This document shows positions 1-6,745 of a stretch of 32,082 nucleotides of DNA, in pieces. The position numbers and the translations under genes were made by a program. The notes below the pieces were generated by a model. That model was given only the letters and a program-made list of their open reading frames with translations. It ran no database searches and was not told where the DNA came from. The DNA lies in the NCBI GenBank assembly GCA_021775755.1, contig JAJFHE010000036.1, forward strand, positions 116,198 to 148,279, written 5' to 3'. The stretch comes from Hyphomicrobiales bacterium (lineage in GTDB: Bacteria > Pseudomonadota > Alphaproteobacteria > Rhizobiales > JAJFHB01). Within the stretch, counting starts at the first letter, position 1; each line of letters begins with the position of its first letter.

Positions 1-845
1 AGGCCGTTGCACGGCACCGCACCTTCACGCGCGCCGCCGAAGAGCTTTCGGTTTCCCAGTCCGCCATCTCGCACCAGATCCGCAACCTTGAGCGAAGCCT
101 CGATGTGGTTCTGTTGCACCGCACGGCCCAGAATGCCTCGCTGACGCCGGAAGGCGAAATTCTGTTCCGCAACCTCTCCGAGGCATTCGCCCTGATGACC
201 CGTGCGGTAGCCGATGTGCGCGCCAACGCCGCGAGCGCGTCGATCGGTGTATCGTTGCGGTCCCATTTTGCCGCCCGCTGGCTGGCACCGCGGATGGCTT
301 CCTTGTGGGACCGGTATCCGAGCCTCGACATCTGGTTTCAGCACTCGAACAACGCGGCCAACTTTTCCGACCCGCAGATCCATCTGTCGGTTGAGTGGTG
401 CCACGAAAGCGTTGCCCCCGAGCACGGAACACTCATCAAGCCCGGCAATCTTACGCCGGCCTGCAGCCCAGGCCTGATTACAGCCGGTGCGCCACTGCAG
501 GTGCCAACCGACCTTGCCCGCCATACCCTGCTGCACGAAGCCGCCGAGGCGAGTTGGCGGGAATGGCTGGAATGCGCCGGAGTGCCGGACCTGGAGCCGG
601 CCCGCAAGGTCTATTACGAAGACACCAACGTGCGCCACCAGGCGACCCTGGAAGCGCAGGGATTCTCGCTCGTCTGCCCGTCCCTGGTGCGCGACGATCT
701 CGCGGCGAACCGCCTCGTCTGTCCGTTCGACATCCACCTTGAATCCTACGGCTACTATCTAGTCGTGCCGCCGGCGCGGCGCGTGAACGCCACCGTGCGG
801 AAATTTGCGAACTGGGTCCTGGCAGAGGCCGCAGTTGATCAATGA
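1..845 (+). CDS. LysR-family transcriptional regulator, 5'-truncated by the window edge
   Basis: A LysR-type regulator whose first residues lie outside the window. The frame is open from base 3. It begins inside the winged-helix domain: TRAAEELSVSQSAISHQI is the characteristic LysR recognition helix, followed by LERSLDVVLLHR and the LTPEG wing. The rest, about 190 residues, is the periplasmic-binding-protein-like effector domain. The stretch SLRSHFAARWLAPRMASL resembles the GcvA-like subgroup. LysR proteins bind a small effector and usually activate a neighbouring operon. Here the next genes downstream, in the same direction, are the Rieske oxygenase cluster after a 143-bp gap, so that cluster is the probable target (inference). 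The stop TGA is at 843-845. Effector unknown. Confidence 0.93.
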   Translation, partial: AVARHRTFTRAAEELSVSQSAISHQIRNLERSLDVVLLHRTAQNASLTPEGEILFRNLSEAFALMTRAVADVRANAASASIGVSLRSHFAARWLAPRMASLWDRYPSLDIWFQHSNNAANFSDPQIHLSVEWCHESVAPEHGTLIKPGNLTPACSPGLITAGAPLQVPTDLARHTLLHEAAEASWREWLECAGVPDLEPARKVYYEDTNVRHQATLEAQGFSLVCPSLVRDDLAANRLVCPFDIHLESYGYYLVVPPARRVNATVRKFANWVLAEAAVDQ

Positions 846-848
846 GAA

Positions 849-877
849 CCAGCGCATGAAATATTCTCATGCGCTGG
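849..877. repeat. Perfect hairpin after the LysR gene
   Basis: The arms CCAGCGCATGA (849-859) and TCATGCGCTGG (867-877) are perfect 11-bp complements around a 7-base AT-rich loop, starting 3 bases after the LysR stop codon. The hairpin is followed by an A-run rather than a T-run, so it is not a textbook plus-strand intrinsic terminator. It could be a terminator-like 3' stabiliser of the LysR mRNA or a binding site in front of the oxygenase operon. Confidence 0.7.
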
Positions 878-988
878 GAAAAAAACGCGCTGTCCCCCGC
901 TCTCTCACCGTGATAGTGGCGAATGGTACATATTTGCAGAGATACCGCAGCTTTCAGTACGGCACGGGTTGCCAGGGCGAGGTGATGC

Positions 989-2101
989 ATGAAACAGCAG
1001 AATGGCGACTGGCTCGCAATCTTTAAAGAAAATGACGGTGTAAAACACGGACTGCCCGCTCAGGCCTATACGAGCGATGAATTCTGGCAGCGTGAATGCG
1101 AGAAACTGTTTCCCGAAACATGGGTGTTTGCCGGGTTCGTGCACGAACTGGCCAAGACAGGCGATGTCTCGCCCATAAACGTTGCAGGCCGGCCTTTGCT
1201 GCTGGTGCGCTCGCCGAGCGGCGAGATCAAAACATTCCACAATGTTTGCCGCCATCGCTGCCTCAAGCTCGTCGATGCGCCGGGCAATGTAGGCAAGCTC
1301 ATCCGCTGCCCCTATCACGCCTGGGCCTACGACCTGAACGGAAGTTTGCGCGCATCCCCCTATTTCGGCGGCAACGATGACAAGGTTCCGGAAGGGTTCG
1401 AGCCCAAGGAGAACGGACTGGTGCCGGTGCGCACGGCGATCTGGCACGACTGGATTTTCGTCAATCTGAGCGGCACCGCTCGCGAGTTCGAGGAATACGC
1501 GGCGCCGCTGGTAGCACGTCTCGAAGGCATCGACTTTGAAAAGATCGAGCCGGTCTCGACCATCGACTTCGGCGAAGTCAGGACCAACTGGAAATTCCTG
1601 ATCGAGAACTTCATCGAGCCCTATCACGTCCAGTTCGTGCACGCGACAACGACGGATCAGCCGCTGGTTGAGCATTACACAGTCGTCGACGGTGTGTGCA
1701 TGGGCAGCGCCATTGATGTTTCGGAAAAGACCGCGGCAGAAGCGGGCTGCGGCACGCTTGCGGTGAGCTCGCGCTATCTGACTTTGTTCCCGAACTTCAT
1801 TGTCGGGCGCTATTTTCCCGATCAGCTCGGCGTCCACCTCAACATACCAATGGGCCCTGACCGGACACATCAAAAGCGCGTCATCTACACGACCGAAGGC
1901 CAGACCCTGTCAGACGATGAAATCCAAGCTCTCACAACGCTGTGGCATGACGTCCACAAGGAAGATCATGAAATGTGCGAGCGGCTGCAGGCGGGCCGCG
2001 CGTCGGATGTGGCCGCCGGCGGCGGTGTCCTGTCGCCGTACTGGGAAGACAGTGTGCGGCTGTTCCAAGAACATATCGTCGCCGGGACGGACCTCAACTA
2101 G
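989..2101 (+). CDS. Rieske non-heme iron oxygenase, alpha subunit (CntA/GbcA-like group)
   Basis: A 370-residue ring-hydroxylating-oxygenase alpha subunit. Rieske [2Fe-2S] ligands are C87-x-H89 and C107-x2-H110 (CRHRC and CPYHAW). The C-terminal catalytic domain carries the mononuclear-iron motif EPYHVQFVH, with H213 and H218 as ligands and probably an acidic residue near 353-354 as the third. The electron-bridging position, usually Asp, appears to be E210, three residues before the first His. That feature is known from carnitine oxygenase CntA and relatives, so the substrate may be a quaternary amine or similar polar compound rather than an arene (inference). ATG 989 has a GAGG ribosome-binding site just upstream. 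It is followed by gloA-like, cupin and NTF2-like genes. No matching reductase is next to it. Confidence 0.9.
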   Translation: MKQQNGDWLAIFKENDGVKHGLPAQAYTSDEFWQRECEKLFPETWVFAGFVHELAKTGDVSPINVAGRPLLLVRSPSGEIKTFHNVCRHRCLKLVDAPGNVGKLIRCPYHAWAYDLNGSLRASPYFGGNDDKVPEGFEPKENGLVPVRTAIWHDWIFVNLSGTAREFEEYAAPLVARLEGIDFEKIEPVSTIDFGEVRTNWKFLIENFIEPYHVQFVHATTTDQPLVEHYTVVDGVCMGSAIDVSEKTAAEAGCGTLAVSSRYLTLFPNFIVGRYFPDQLGVHLNIPMGPDRTHQKRVIYTTEGQTLSDDEIQALTTLWHDVHKEDHEMCERLQAGRASDVAAGGGVLSPYWEDSVRLFQEHIVAGTDLN

Positions 2102-2175
2102 TCCCGGCTTGCGAAGCAACAACTAAAAACCCAACAATTATTGCAGCGTCACCATTCGAAAAGGAAATCACCGCA

Positions 2176-2607
2176 ATGCCAGAGGCCACAGGAACAGAAG
2201 GCTATCGGCTGGCGCACACCATGATCCGCGTTTGCGATCTGGAGAAGTCGCTTGAGTTTTATTGCGGTCTGCTTGGAATGAACGTTCTGCGGCGAACCGA
2301 CTACCCGGACGGCAAGTTCACCAATACGTTTATCGGCTATGGACCGGAAGAGAGCTTCCCCTCGATCGAGATCACGCATAACTGGGACCAGAGCGAACCT
2401 TGCGACAAGGGCGATGGCTGGGGCCATCTGTGTGTCGAGGTTCCCGATGTCTACGCCGCATGCGACCGGTTTGCCGAAGCCGGCATTACCATTACCCGGC
2501 CCGCCGGACCGATGAAACACGGCACGCGTGTCATCGCCTTCGTTGAGGATCCCGACGGTTACAAGGTCGAGCTCAACGAATCGATCCTCAAACACCTCAA
2601 TCAATAG
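2176..2607 (+). CDS. gloA: Lactoylglutathione lyase-like glyoxalase I (VOC family)
   Basis: A 143-residue single-module vicinal-oxygen-chelate protein, very close in pattern to bacterial glyoxalase I: HTMIRV at the start, SLEFY then LGM, GYGPE, GHLCVEV and AFVEDPDGYKVEL. The four metal ligands expected from E. coli GloA are all present: H14, E65, H84 and E132. Glyoxalase I isomerises the hemithioacetal of methylglyoxal and glutathione to S-lactoylglutathione. In a degradation operon it may instead act on a pathway aldehyde (inference). The frame stays open further upstream, but ATG 2176 has AAGGAAA at the right distance and starts at the conserved N-terminus. It lies 74 bp after the Rieske oxygenase, same direction. 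Confidence 0.9.
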   Translation: MPEATGTEGYRLAHTMIRVCDLEKSLEFYCGLLGMNVLRRTDYPDGKFTNTFIGYGPEESFPSIEITHNWDQSEPCDKGDGWGHLCVEVPDVYAACDRFAEAGITITRPAGPMKHGTRVIAFVEDPDGYKVELNESILKHLNQ

Positions 2608-2623
2608 GCGCCCGCCGGGCGCC
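2607..2623. repeat. GC-rich hairpin after the glyoxalase gene
   Basis: GGCGCCC (2607-2613), loop GCC, GGGCGCC (2617-2623): a perfect 7-bp stem starting on the last base of the glyoxalase stop codon. There is no T-run after it, so it is more likely an mRNA-stabilising or partial attenuation hairpin between gloA and the cupin gene than a terminator. Confidence 0.55.
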
Positions 2624-2700
2624 GCCCCGAACTACCCCGAAAACATCGCGGGCCCATCCCGAACCCGCAAACCCACACCGCCTGGCACAAGGAGAGACCC

Positions 2701-3102
2701 ATGGCTAAACCTTCCGTATTCCGCATCGCCGACATTCAGGACCGCATCGATAATCTTCCCGAGAACGGCACTTACATCAAACCCTTCGTGACCACCCAGG
2801 TCTCGGAGAGCATGGCCGGAGGTATCAACTGCCTGAACAAGATTTCAGTGCCGTGGGATCTGACCTGCGACGAACTGATTTTCTGCCTTCAGGGCACCTT
2901 CCGGCTGGTTTGCGACGGCGAGAGCTATGAGCTCAATCCGGGCGATCTCATGTATGTGCCGAAGGACAACAAGATCTCCTATGAATGCGACGACAAATGC
3001 CTGATCTTCTATGCCGCCTATCCGGTCAACTGGAAACAGCTTGCCGGCCTGACGCATGTGCCAGGCATCGATCCGGATGAAATGCCTGCGCCTGACGCCT
3101 GA
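2701..3102 (+). CDS. Cupin-domain protein, EutQ-like
   Basis: A 133-residue single-domain cupin. The recognisable core is DELIFCLQGTFRLV (about residues 57-70) followed by the second motif GESYELNPGDLMYVPKD (about 73-89), which gives the small beta-barrel of EutQ-like proteins. The His-x-His pair that usually starts cupin motif 1 is absent: the sequence there is WDLTCDE, with only E58 kept. A classical metal centre is therefore doubtful. The function in this operon is unknown; it could be an accessory or binding protein, or an isomerase for the oxygenase pathway. ATG 2701 is preceded by AAGGAGA at good spacing. The gene lies 93 bp after gloA and 41 bp before the NTF2-like gene. Confidence 0.82.
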   Translation: MAKPSVFRIADIQDRIDNLPENGTYIKPFVTTQVSESMAGGINCLNKISVPWDLTCDELIFCLQGTFRLVCDGESYELNPGDLMYVPKDNKISYECDDKCLIFYAAYPVNWKQLAGLTHVPGIDPDEMPAPDA

Positions 3103-3143
3103 GGAACTGCTTCCCGCCAAGCCGCCATCCGACAGGAGGTTCA

Positions 3144-3509
3144 ATGTCTCATCAAAAACACATCGACACCTATCTTGAAGGCTGGCGGCGCGGCGACGGA
3201 AACCTGAGCCTCGGCGCGACAGCGGTAGGTTTCTACTACGATGACCCGAATACGGGGCGCATCAGCCGCGCCGAATTTGTCGCGTTCGTCGAGGACTTCA
3301 AATCAGCCGCTGCAGAGCTTGCCGGAGGCACGCTGCCCGATCCGTTCCTTGAGTATTCAGATATCGTCATCGACGACCGGGAACTGCCTGCAACGGTCTG
3401 GTGCTGGTGGCACGCAAGAAAAACCGATCTAAAGGGTGCGGCATTGATCAAAGCGGGTGATGAAGGCGTTCTTTCAGAGCACCTAACCTACTTTTCGCCG
3501 TTGCCGTAA
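3144..3509 (+). CDS. NTF2-like/SnoaL-like small protein
   Basis: A 121-residue protein with the pattern of the NTF2-like superfamily: an N-terminal helix (HIDTYLEGWRRGD), a short YDDPNTGRISR segment as in SnoaL-type proteins, and C-terminal strands ending in LSEHLTYFSPL. Members include cyclases, isomerases, dehydratases and non-catalytic small-ligand binders, so no reaction can be assigned. ATG 3144 has an unusually strong Shine-Dalgarno sequence, AGGAGGT at 3134-3140. It is the last plus-strand gene of the Rieske oxygenase cluster and ends only 23 bp from the convergent SDR gene. Confidence 0.75.
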   Translation: MSHQKHIDTYLEGWRRGDGNLSLGATAVGFYYDDPNTGRISRAEFVAFVEDFKSAAAELAGGTLPDPFLEYSDIVIDDRELPATVWCWWHARKTDLKGAALIKAGDEGVLSEHLTYFSPLP

Positions 3510-3532
3510 TTGCCAGTACCGCACGCTTTTTC

Positions 3533-4291
3533 TCAAGGCTTCGCTGCATAGGCCGCGTAAGCCGTGGTGGCGAGCCATCCCGCGTCGACGGGCAAGGTCA
3601 CACCGGTGATCGCCGATGCTTCGTCCGAACACAAAAAGTAGATCGCGTTGCCGACGTCTTCGGGCATGACGAAGCGGCCGAGTGCCGAGGCTTCGGTGAC
3701 GGCAGCCGGATCACGCAAACCTTCGTCAATGCGCTGCTGCATGGCCTGTGTGAGGGTATACCCGGGCGCCACTGCATTGACCCGCACCCCGTGGGGCCCG
3801 AGTTCGGCGGCAAGGGTTTCGGTGAGCGACACCATGGCGGCCTTGGTTGCGCAATAGGCCGGCTGAGCCGAGGCCCGGTAGCTCGTCAGCGACGCAATGA
3901 GAACGATCGCGCCCCCGCCACGCTGTTTCATCGGCCGGCCAAATATCTGACAGGTCGCCACTACGCCCAGGTAATTGATACGCAAGATGGTGTCGGCTTC
4001 CTCAAGCGACATATCGAGGAGGTTGACCGCGTTCTGAAGGACGCCGGCGCTGGGCACGAGAATGTCGGCGTCGCCAATGGCTTCGCGCGCGCGTTCAAGC
4101 GTTGGCGGGTCTGTTACATCAACATCGTGGAATTCAGCACCAAGCTCTTCCGCAAGCGCTATCCCGAGACTGCGGTTGCGGTCAAGAATGTGCACACGGT
4201 CGCCGCTGGCGGCGAACCGCCGCGCGGTTCCCTCACCAATGCCGCTCGCGCCACCGGTCACAACTACGGTGCGTCGGTCCTGCTTCTCCAT
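3533..4291 (-). CDS. Short-chain dehydrogenase/reductase (SDR family)
   Basis: A 252-residue classical SDR oxidoreductase. The nucleotide-binding motif TGGASGIG is at residues 12-19 and RINYLG includes the structural Asn (N106). The catalytic tetrad residues are probably S134, Y146 and K150 (AYCATKAAM). The C-terminal PEDVGNAIYFLCSDEASAITG and VDAGW are typical of the family. The usual NAG motif reads PSAG, a minor variation. It should interconvert a hydroxyl and a carbonyl group using NAD(P)H; the substrate is unknown. ATG 4291 is chosen because GGAGG lies about 5 bases upstream and homologues start here, although the frame stays open to 4396. It lies downstream of the Rieske-fusion gene on the same strand, separated by a long hairpin. 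Confidence 0.9.
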   Translation of the reverse strand: MEKQDRRTVVVTGGASGIGEGTARRFAASGDRVHILDRNRSLGIALAEELGAEFHDVDVTDPPTLERAREAIGDADILVPSAGVLQNAVNLLDMSLEEADTILRINYLGVVATCQIFGRPMKQRGGGAIVLIASLTSYRASAQPAYCATKAAMVSLTETLAAELGPHGVRVNAVAPGYTLTQAMQQRIDEGLRDPAAVTEASALGRFVMPEDVGNAIYFLCSDEASAITGVTLPVDAGWLATTAYAAYAAKP

Positions 4292-4355
4292 GCCGCCTCC
4301 AAAATTCGCCTGGAGCCCATTGAAACGGGAAGCGGACAAGATGAAAAGTGAAACC

Positions 4356-4425
4356 AGAGCTCGTTTGATAAATTCGGAGCCGCTTTGATGCGTCAAAGTG
4401 GCCCGGAGTTCATCAAATAGGCTCT
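4356..4425. repeat. 70-bp imperfect palindrome overlapping a stop codon
   Basis: Two 35-base arms (4356-4390 and 4391-4425) are mostly complementary, with most mismatches being transitions. The centre CTTTGATGCGTCAAAG has perfect 6-base arms around TGCG. The outer parts, AGAGCT...TTTGAT and ATCAAA...GGCTCT, also pair. It sits between the Rieske-fusion gene, whose TAG it touches at 4424-4426, and the SDR gene, so both could be on one mRNA interrupted by this structure. It has no clear T-run on either strand. It may be a mobile palindromic repeat, a processing site or an attenuator. Confidence 0.7.
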
Positions 4426-6019
4426 AGCCCTGCGCCTCCACGAAACTCAGAGCCTGGCGGGCGACGCGGCGAGGGTGTTTGCGTTTCATCGGTTCGTTGA
4501 CGAAACGGTTGAGCGCCGCCAGCAGCACCGGCACGAAGGGCGCATCGGGGCGCAGAGCGATTTCTTCGCGCACCGCCGTGGCGAGCTTCAGGACGTGTGC
4601 GGGGTAGATGTAGAGCGGCTCGTCATGGTCGATCATGCCGGTCAGGATGCCATCGAGAAATGCGTCCGGATCCTCGACCTTCCAGGCCTCAAGGTCGCGC
4701 GACCAATCCACATAGGTCGCGTTGCGGCCGAGGAAACAACCGGTCTGAGCAAAGGCGTTGGCCCAGAGTTCGGGCTGATGCGCGCAGATGCGCCGCGACG
4801 CATTGAGATGCGTGACGGCGTGGGTGAAATCGAGCCAGTCGACATTCTGCTGGATGGGCTTGTCGATGTGACTTCTGAACTGCGGATCGAAGGCCAGCAT
4901 GGCCTCCGCCGATGCCGTCATGAGTGCGTCGTAGAGTTCGTCGACCCGGCCGCCGGCACGGGAAATCCTGTCGAGACAGGCCTTGACGCCGGCCTTGCGG
5001 AAGTCATCGGCCGAGGGCACGTCGGTACCGGTTTCGTCCCAGGCCTCAAGCGCCGGCGCATAGGCGTGAAATTCGGGGATCAGATCCTCGCGCGCTCCCA
5101 TGCACAGACCGCGCACCAGAGGCAGGAACAAAGACTCCAGATCGCGCTCGCCGAACCGTTCCACGAGTTCGAAAGTCTTTTCCAGATAGATCGGCGTGTG
5201 ACCGAAATTCTGATAGTGGCGCAGCGCGGCGCGTTCGAGCGCCGGGCGCAGTTCCACCGCACCGTGATCTTCCAGTCCCGCCCGCAACAACCGGACCGCG
5301 GCTGCCTCGTCCTCGCTCTCAACCGCATCCTCAAATTGCTGCGCGTTCCAGGTTTCGGCGCGCCCGGCGGCGAAGGGATAGGGACCGCGCTGCATCAACG
5401 CGTCCCAGGAGAGGTGGCCAACAATTTCGATGGCGGGCACGAGACGGTCGGCGACATGCGCGCCGCTCAAGCTGTCTCTCAGGGTGAGCCAGTCGGCTGC
5501 GGCTGCCTGCGCATGGGTGATGCCGAACTCATAGCGGTCGGCCGCCCAGCCGAATGCCTGCAGCAGCGCATCGTATATTCCGCCGCCGGCCTGTTCGAAG
5601 CGGCCAAGTTCACGCGCGATGCGCTCATATTCGTGTTCATCAAACGCTTCCCTCAAGCCCTCTAACGCCTGTGCGCGCAGTTCCTCCGGCGGCGGGTCGG
5701 ACAGGTCGAGCAGAATGTCATCGCCCTCGCATTTCGCCGGATAGAGACGCAGCGCATCGCCGCCGACGAGAGTCTCGCCGCTTTCGAGATCGAATTTCCA
5801 GTTGTGCCAGTTGCAGGTGAGGATGCAGCCCTCCGCCATGGTGCCCTCGGCAAGCGGGTACCCCTCGTGCGGGCAGCGGTTGTTGCAGGCGTAGATCGCC
5901 TTTTCCGTCCGCCACAGCAGGATTTGCTTTCCGTCCTGTTTGACGATCGCCTTGGTACGTTCGGCCAGGTCACTTGCGGAATAGATTCGGGTCCAAGATT
6001 GTGTGTCGGTGGCAGACAT
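4424..6019 (-). CDS. Rieske [2Fe-2S] domain fused to a large helical domain of unknown function
   Basis: A 531-residue protein. Residues 8-106 form a ferredoxin-like Rieske domain with ligands C49-x-H51 and C69-x2-H72 (RCPHEGYPLAEG, CNWHNWKFDLESGE). The remaining ~420 residues look all-helical. They contain conserved-looking His-rich segments (HYQNFGHTPIYLEKTFEL, DFTHAVTHLNASRRICAH, YPAHVLKLA) that could bind a metal or haem. I cannot name this domain with confidence; a distant resemblance to questin-oxidase-like proteins is possible. The Rieske part probably supplies electrons to the helical part (inference). ATG 6019 is preceded by AAAGGG at about 6 bases; a TTG two codons upstream is possible. 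It is transcribed divergently from a SufR-like regulator, which suggests control by iron-sulfur status. Confidence 0.85.
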   Translation of the reverse strand: MSATDTQSWTRIYSASDLAERTKAIVKQDGKQILLWRTEKAIYACNNRCPHEGYPLAEGTMAEGCILTCNWHNWKFDLESGETLVGGDALRLYPAKCEGDDILLDLSDPPPEELRAQALEGLREAFDEHEYERIARELGRFEQAGGGIYDALLQAFGWAADRYEFGITHAQAAAADWLTLRDSLSGAHVADRLVPAIEIVGHLSWDALMQRGPYPFAAGRAETWNAQQFEDAVESEDEAAAVRLLRAGLEDHGAVELRPALERAALRHYQNFGHTPIYLEKTFELVERFGERDLESLFLPLVRGLCMGAREDLIPEFHAYAPALEAWDETGTDVPSADDFRKAGVKACLDRISRAGGRVDELYDALMTASAEAMLAFDPQFRSHIDKPIQQNVDWLDFTHAVTHLNASRRICAHQPELWANAFAQTGCFLGRNATYVDWSRDLEAWKVEDPDAFLDGILTGMIDHDEPLYIYPAHVLKLATAVREEIALRPDAPFVPVLLAALNRFVNEPMKRKHPRRVARQALSFVEAQG

Positions 6020-6069
6020 TGGCAACCCTTTTTCAAAAGCATTTCCTTTAATAAATAATATGACACCTG

Positions 6070-6084
6070 CTTGAATAATTCAAG
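6070..6084. promoter_or_regulatory. Perfect 15-bp palindrome, candidate operator of the SufR-like regulator
   Basis: CTTGAATAATTCAAG has perfect 7-base arms around a single A. It lies in the AT-rich gap (6020-6127) between the divergent Rieske-fusion gene and the regulator gene. Its position and symmetry fit a dimeric winged-helix repressor controlling both promoters. That it is the binding site of this regulator is an inference. Confidence 0.6.
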
Positions 6085-6127
6085 AACTCTCTTTAGAAAC
6101 ATATTGAACCAACCAAAGGAGCCGGGA

Positions 6128-6745
6128 TTGGACCAGGGTACCCGAAGCAAAATCCTCGACATGCTGAAGCGTGACGGGCCGAGCGATGCGGCACGTATGG
6201 CGGCGGAACTCGACATATCCGCCATGGCGGTGCGCCAGCACCTTTACGGGCTCTCAGATGAAGGCCTGGTCGATGCGTCGGCGCAACCGAGCGGTGTCGG
6301 GCGCCCCACCAAAATATGGCATCTCACGCCCGCCGCCGACACTTTCTTTCCGCAAGGCTATGCGGAACTGACCGCCGGGCTTATGGACGCAATGCGCGAG
6401 GTGTTCGGCGAGGAGGGATTGAGCCGGATCGTCGCGGCGCGCACTTCGGAGCAGATCGAAACCTACCGCAAGCGCCTCGCACCGATGCGCGACACTGCCG
6501 AGCGGATTAATGCTCTGGCCGCCCAGCGCAATGAAGAGGGGTACATGGCGGAAGTCCGCAAACAGGACGGTGGCTATCTGCTGATTGAGAACCACTGTCC
6601 GATCTGCGCGGCCGCGCGAAGCTGCACGGGCCTGTGTGCCTCGGAGCTTGAACTGTTTCAGGCGGCACTTGGAGACGGTGTGCGGGTGGAACGCATCGAG
6701 CATATTCTTGCCGGCGCCCGGCGCTGCGCCTATCGCATTACATAA
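6128..6745 (+). CDS. SufR-like winged-helix transcriptional regulator with cysteine cluster
   Basis: A 205-residue DNA-binding protein. Residues 5-66 form an N-terminal winged helix-turn-helix (TRSKILDMLKRDGPSDAARM, AVRQHLYGLSDEGLV, GVGRPTKIWHLT). The C-terminal domain has C157, C160, C166, C170 and C200 in a pattern like SufR-type iron-sulfur sensors (ENHCPIC, LCASELELF, EHILAGARRCAYRI). The spacing of C157, C170 and C200 is close to the three cluster ligands of cyanobacterial SufR. It is probably a repressor that binds a [4Fe-4S] cluster and senses iron or oxidative stress. The start is taken as TTG 6128 because AAAGGAG ends about 6 bases upstream; the frame is open from TTG 6071, inside the palindrome. 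It overlaps the convergent isomerase gene by 16 bp. Confidence 0.85.
   Translation: MDQGTRSKILDMLKRDGPSDAARMAAELDISAMAVRQHLYGLSDEGLVDASAQPSGVGRPTKIWHLTPAADTFFPQGYAELTAGLMDAMREVFGEEGLSRIVAARTSEQIETYRKRLAPMRDTAERINALAAQRNEEGYMAEVRKQDGGYLLIENHCPICAAARSCTGLCASELELFQAALGDGVRVERIEHILAGARRCAYRIT

Noticed and set aside
849-890. Intrinsic terminator after the LysR gene
   Set aside because: The stem is excellent, but an A-run, not a T-run, follows on the plus strand, and no T-run follows on the minus strand. Kept only as a hairpin.
905-1873. Long open frame on the minus strand opposite the Rieske oxygenase
   Set aside because: It is an antisense shadow of a gene with clear Rieske motifs. GC-rich codon bias keeps the opposite frame free of stops; the translation shows no family pattern.
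4475-5665. 396-codon plus-strand open frame
   Set aside because: It lies wholly antisense to the Rieske-fusion gene and has no recognisable motif or ribosome-binding site.
4740-5690. Firm assignment of the helical part of the Rieske fusion to the questin-oxidase-like family
   Set aside because: A few His-containing segments look similar, but I cannot align the family's core motifs by eye, so it is left as an unknown domain.
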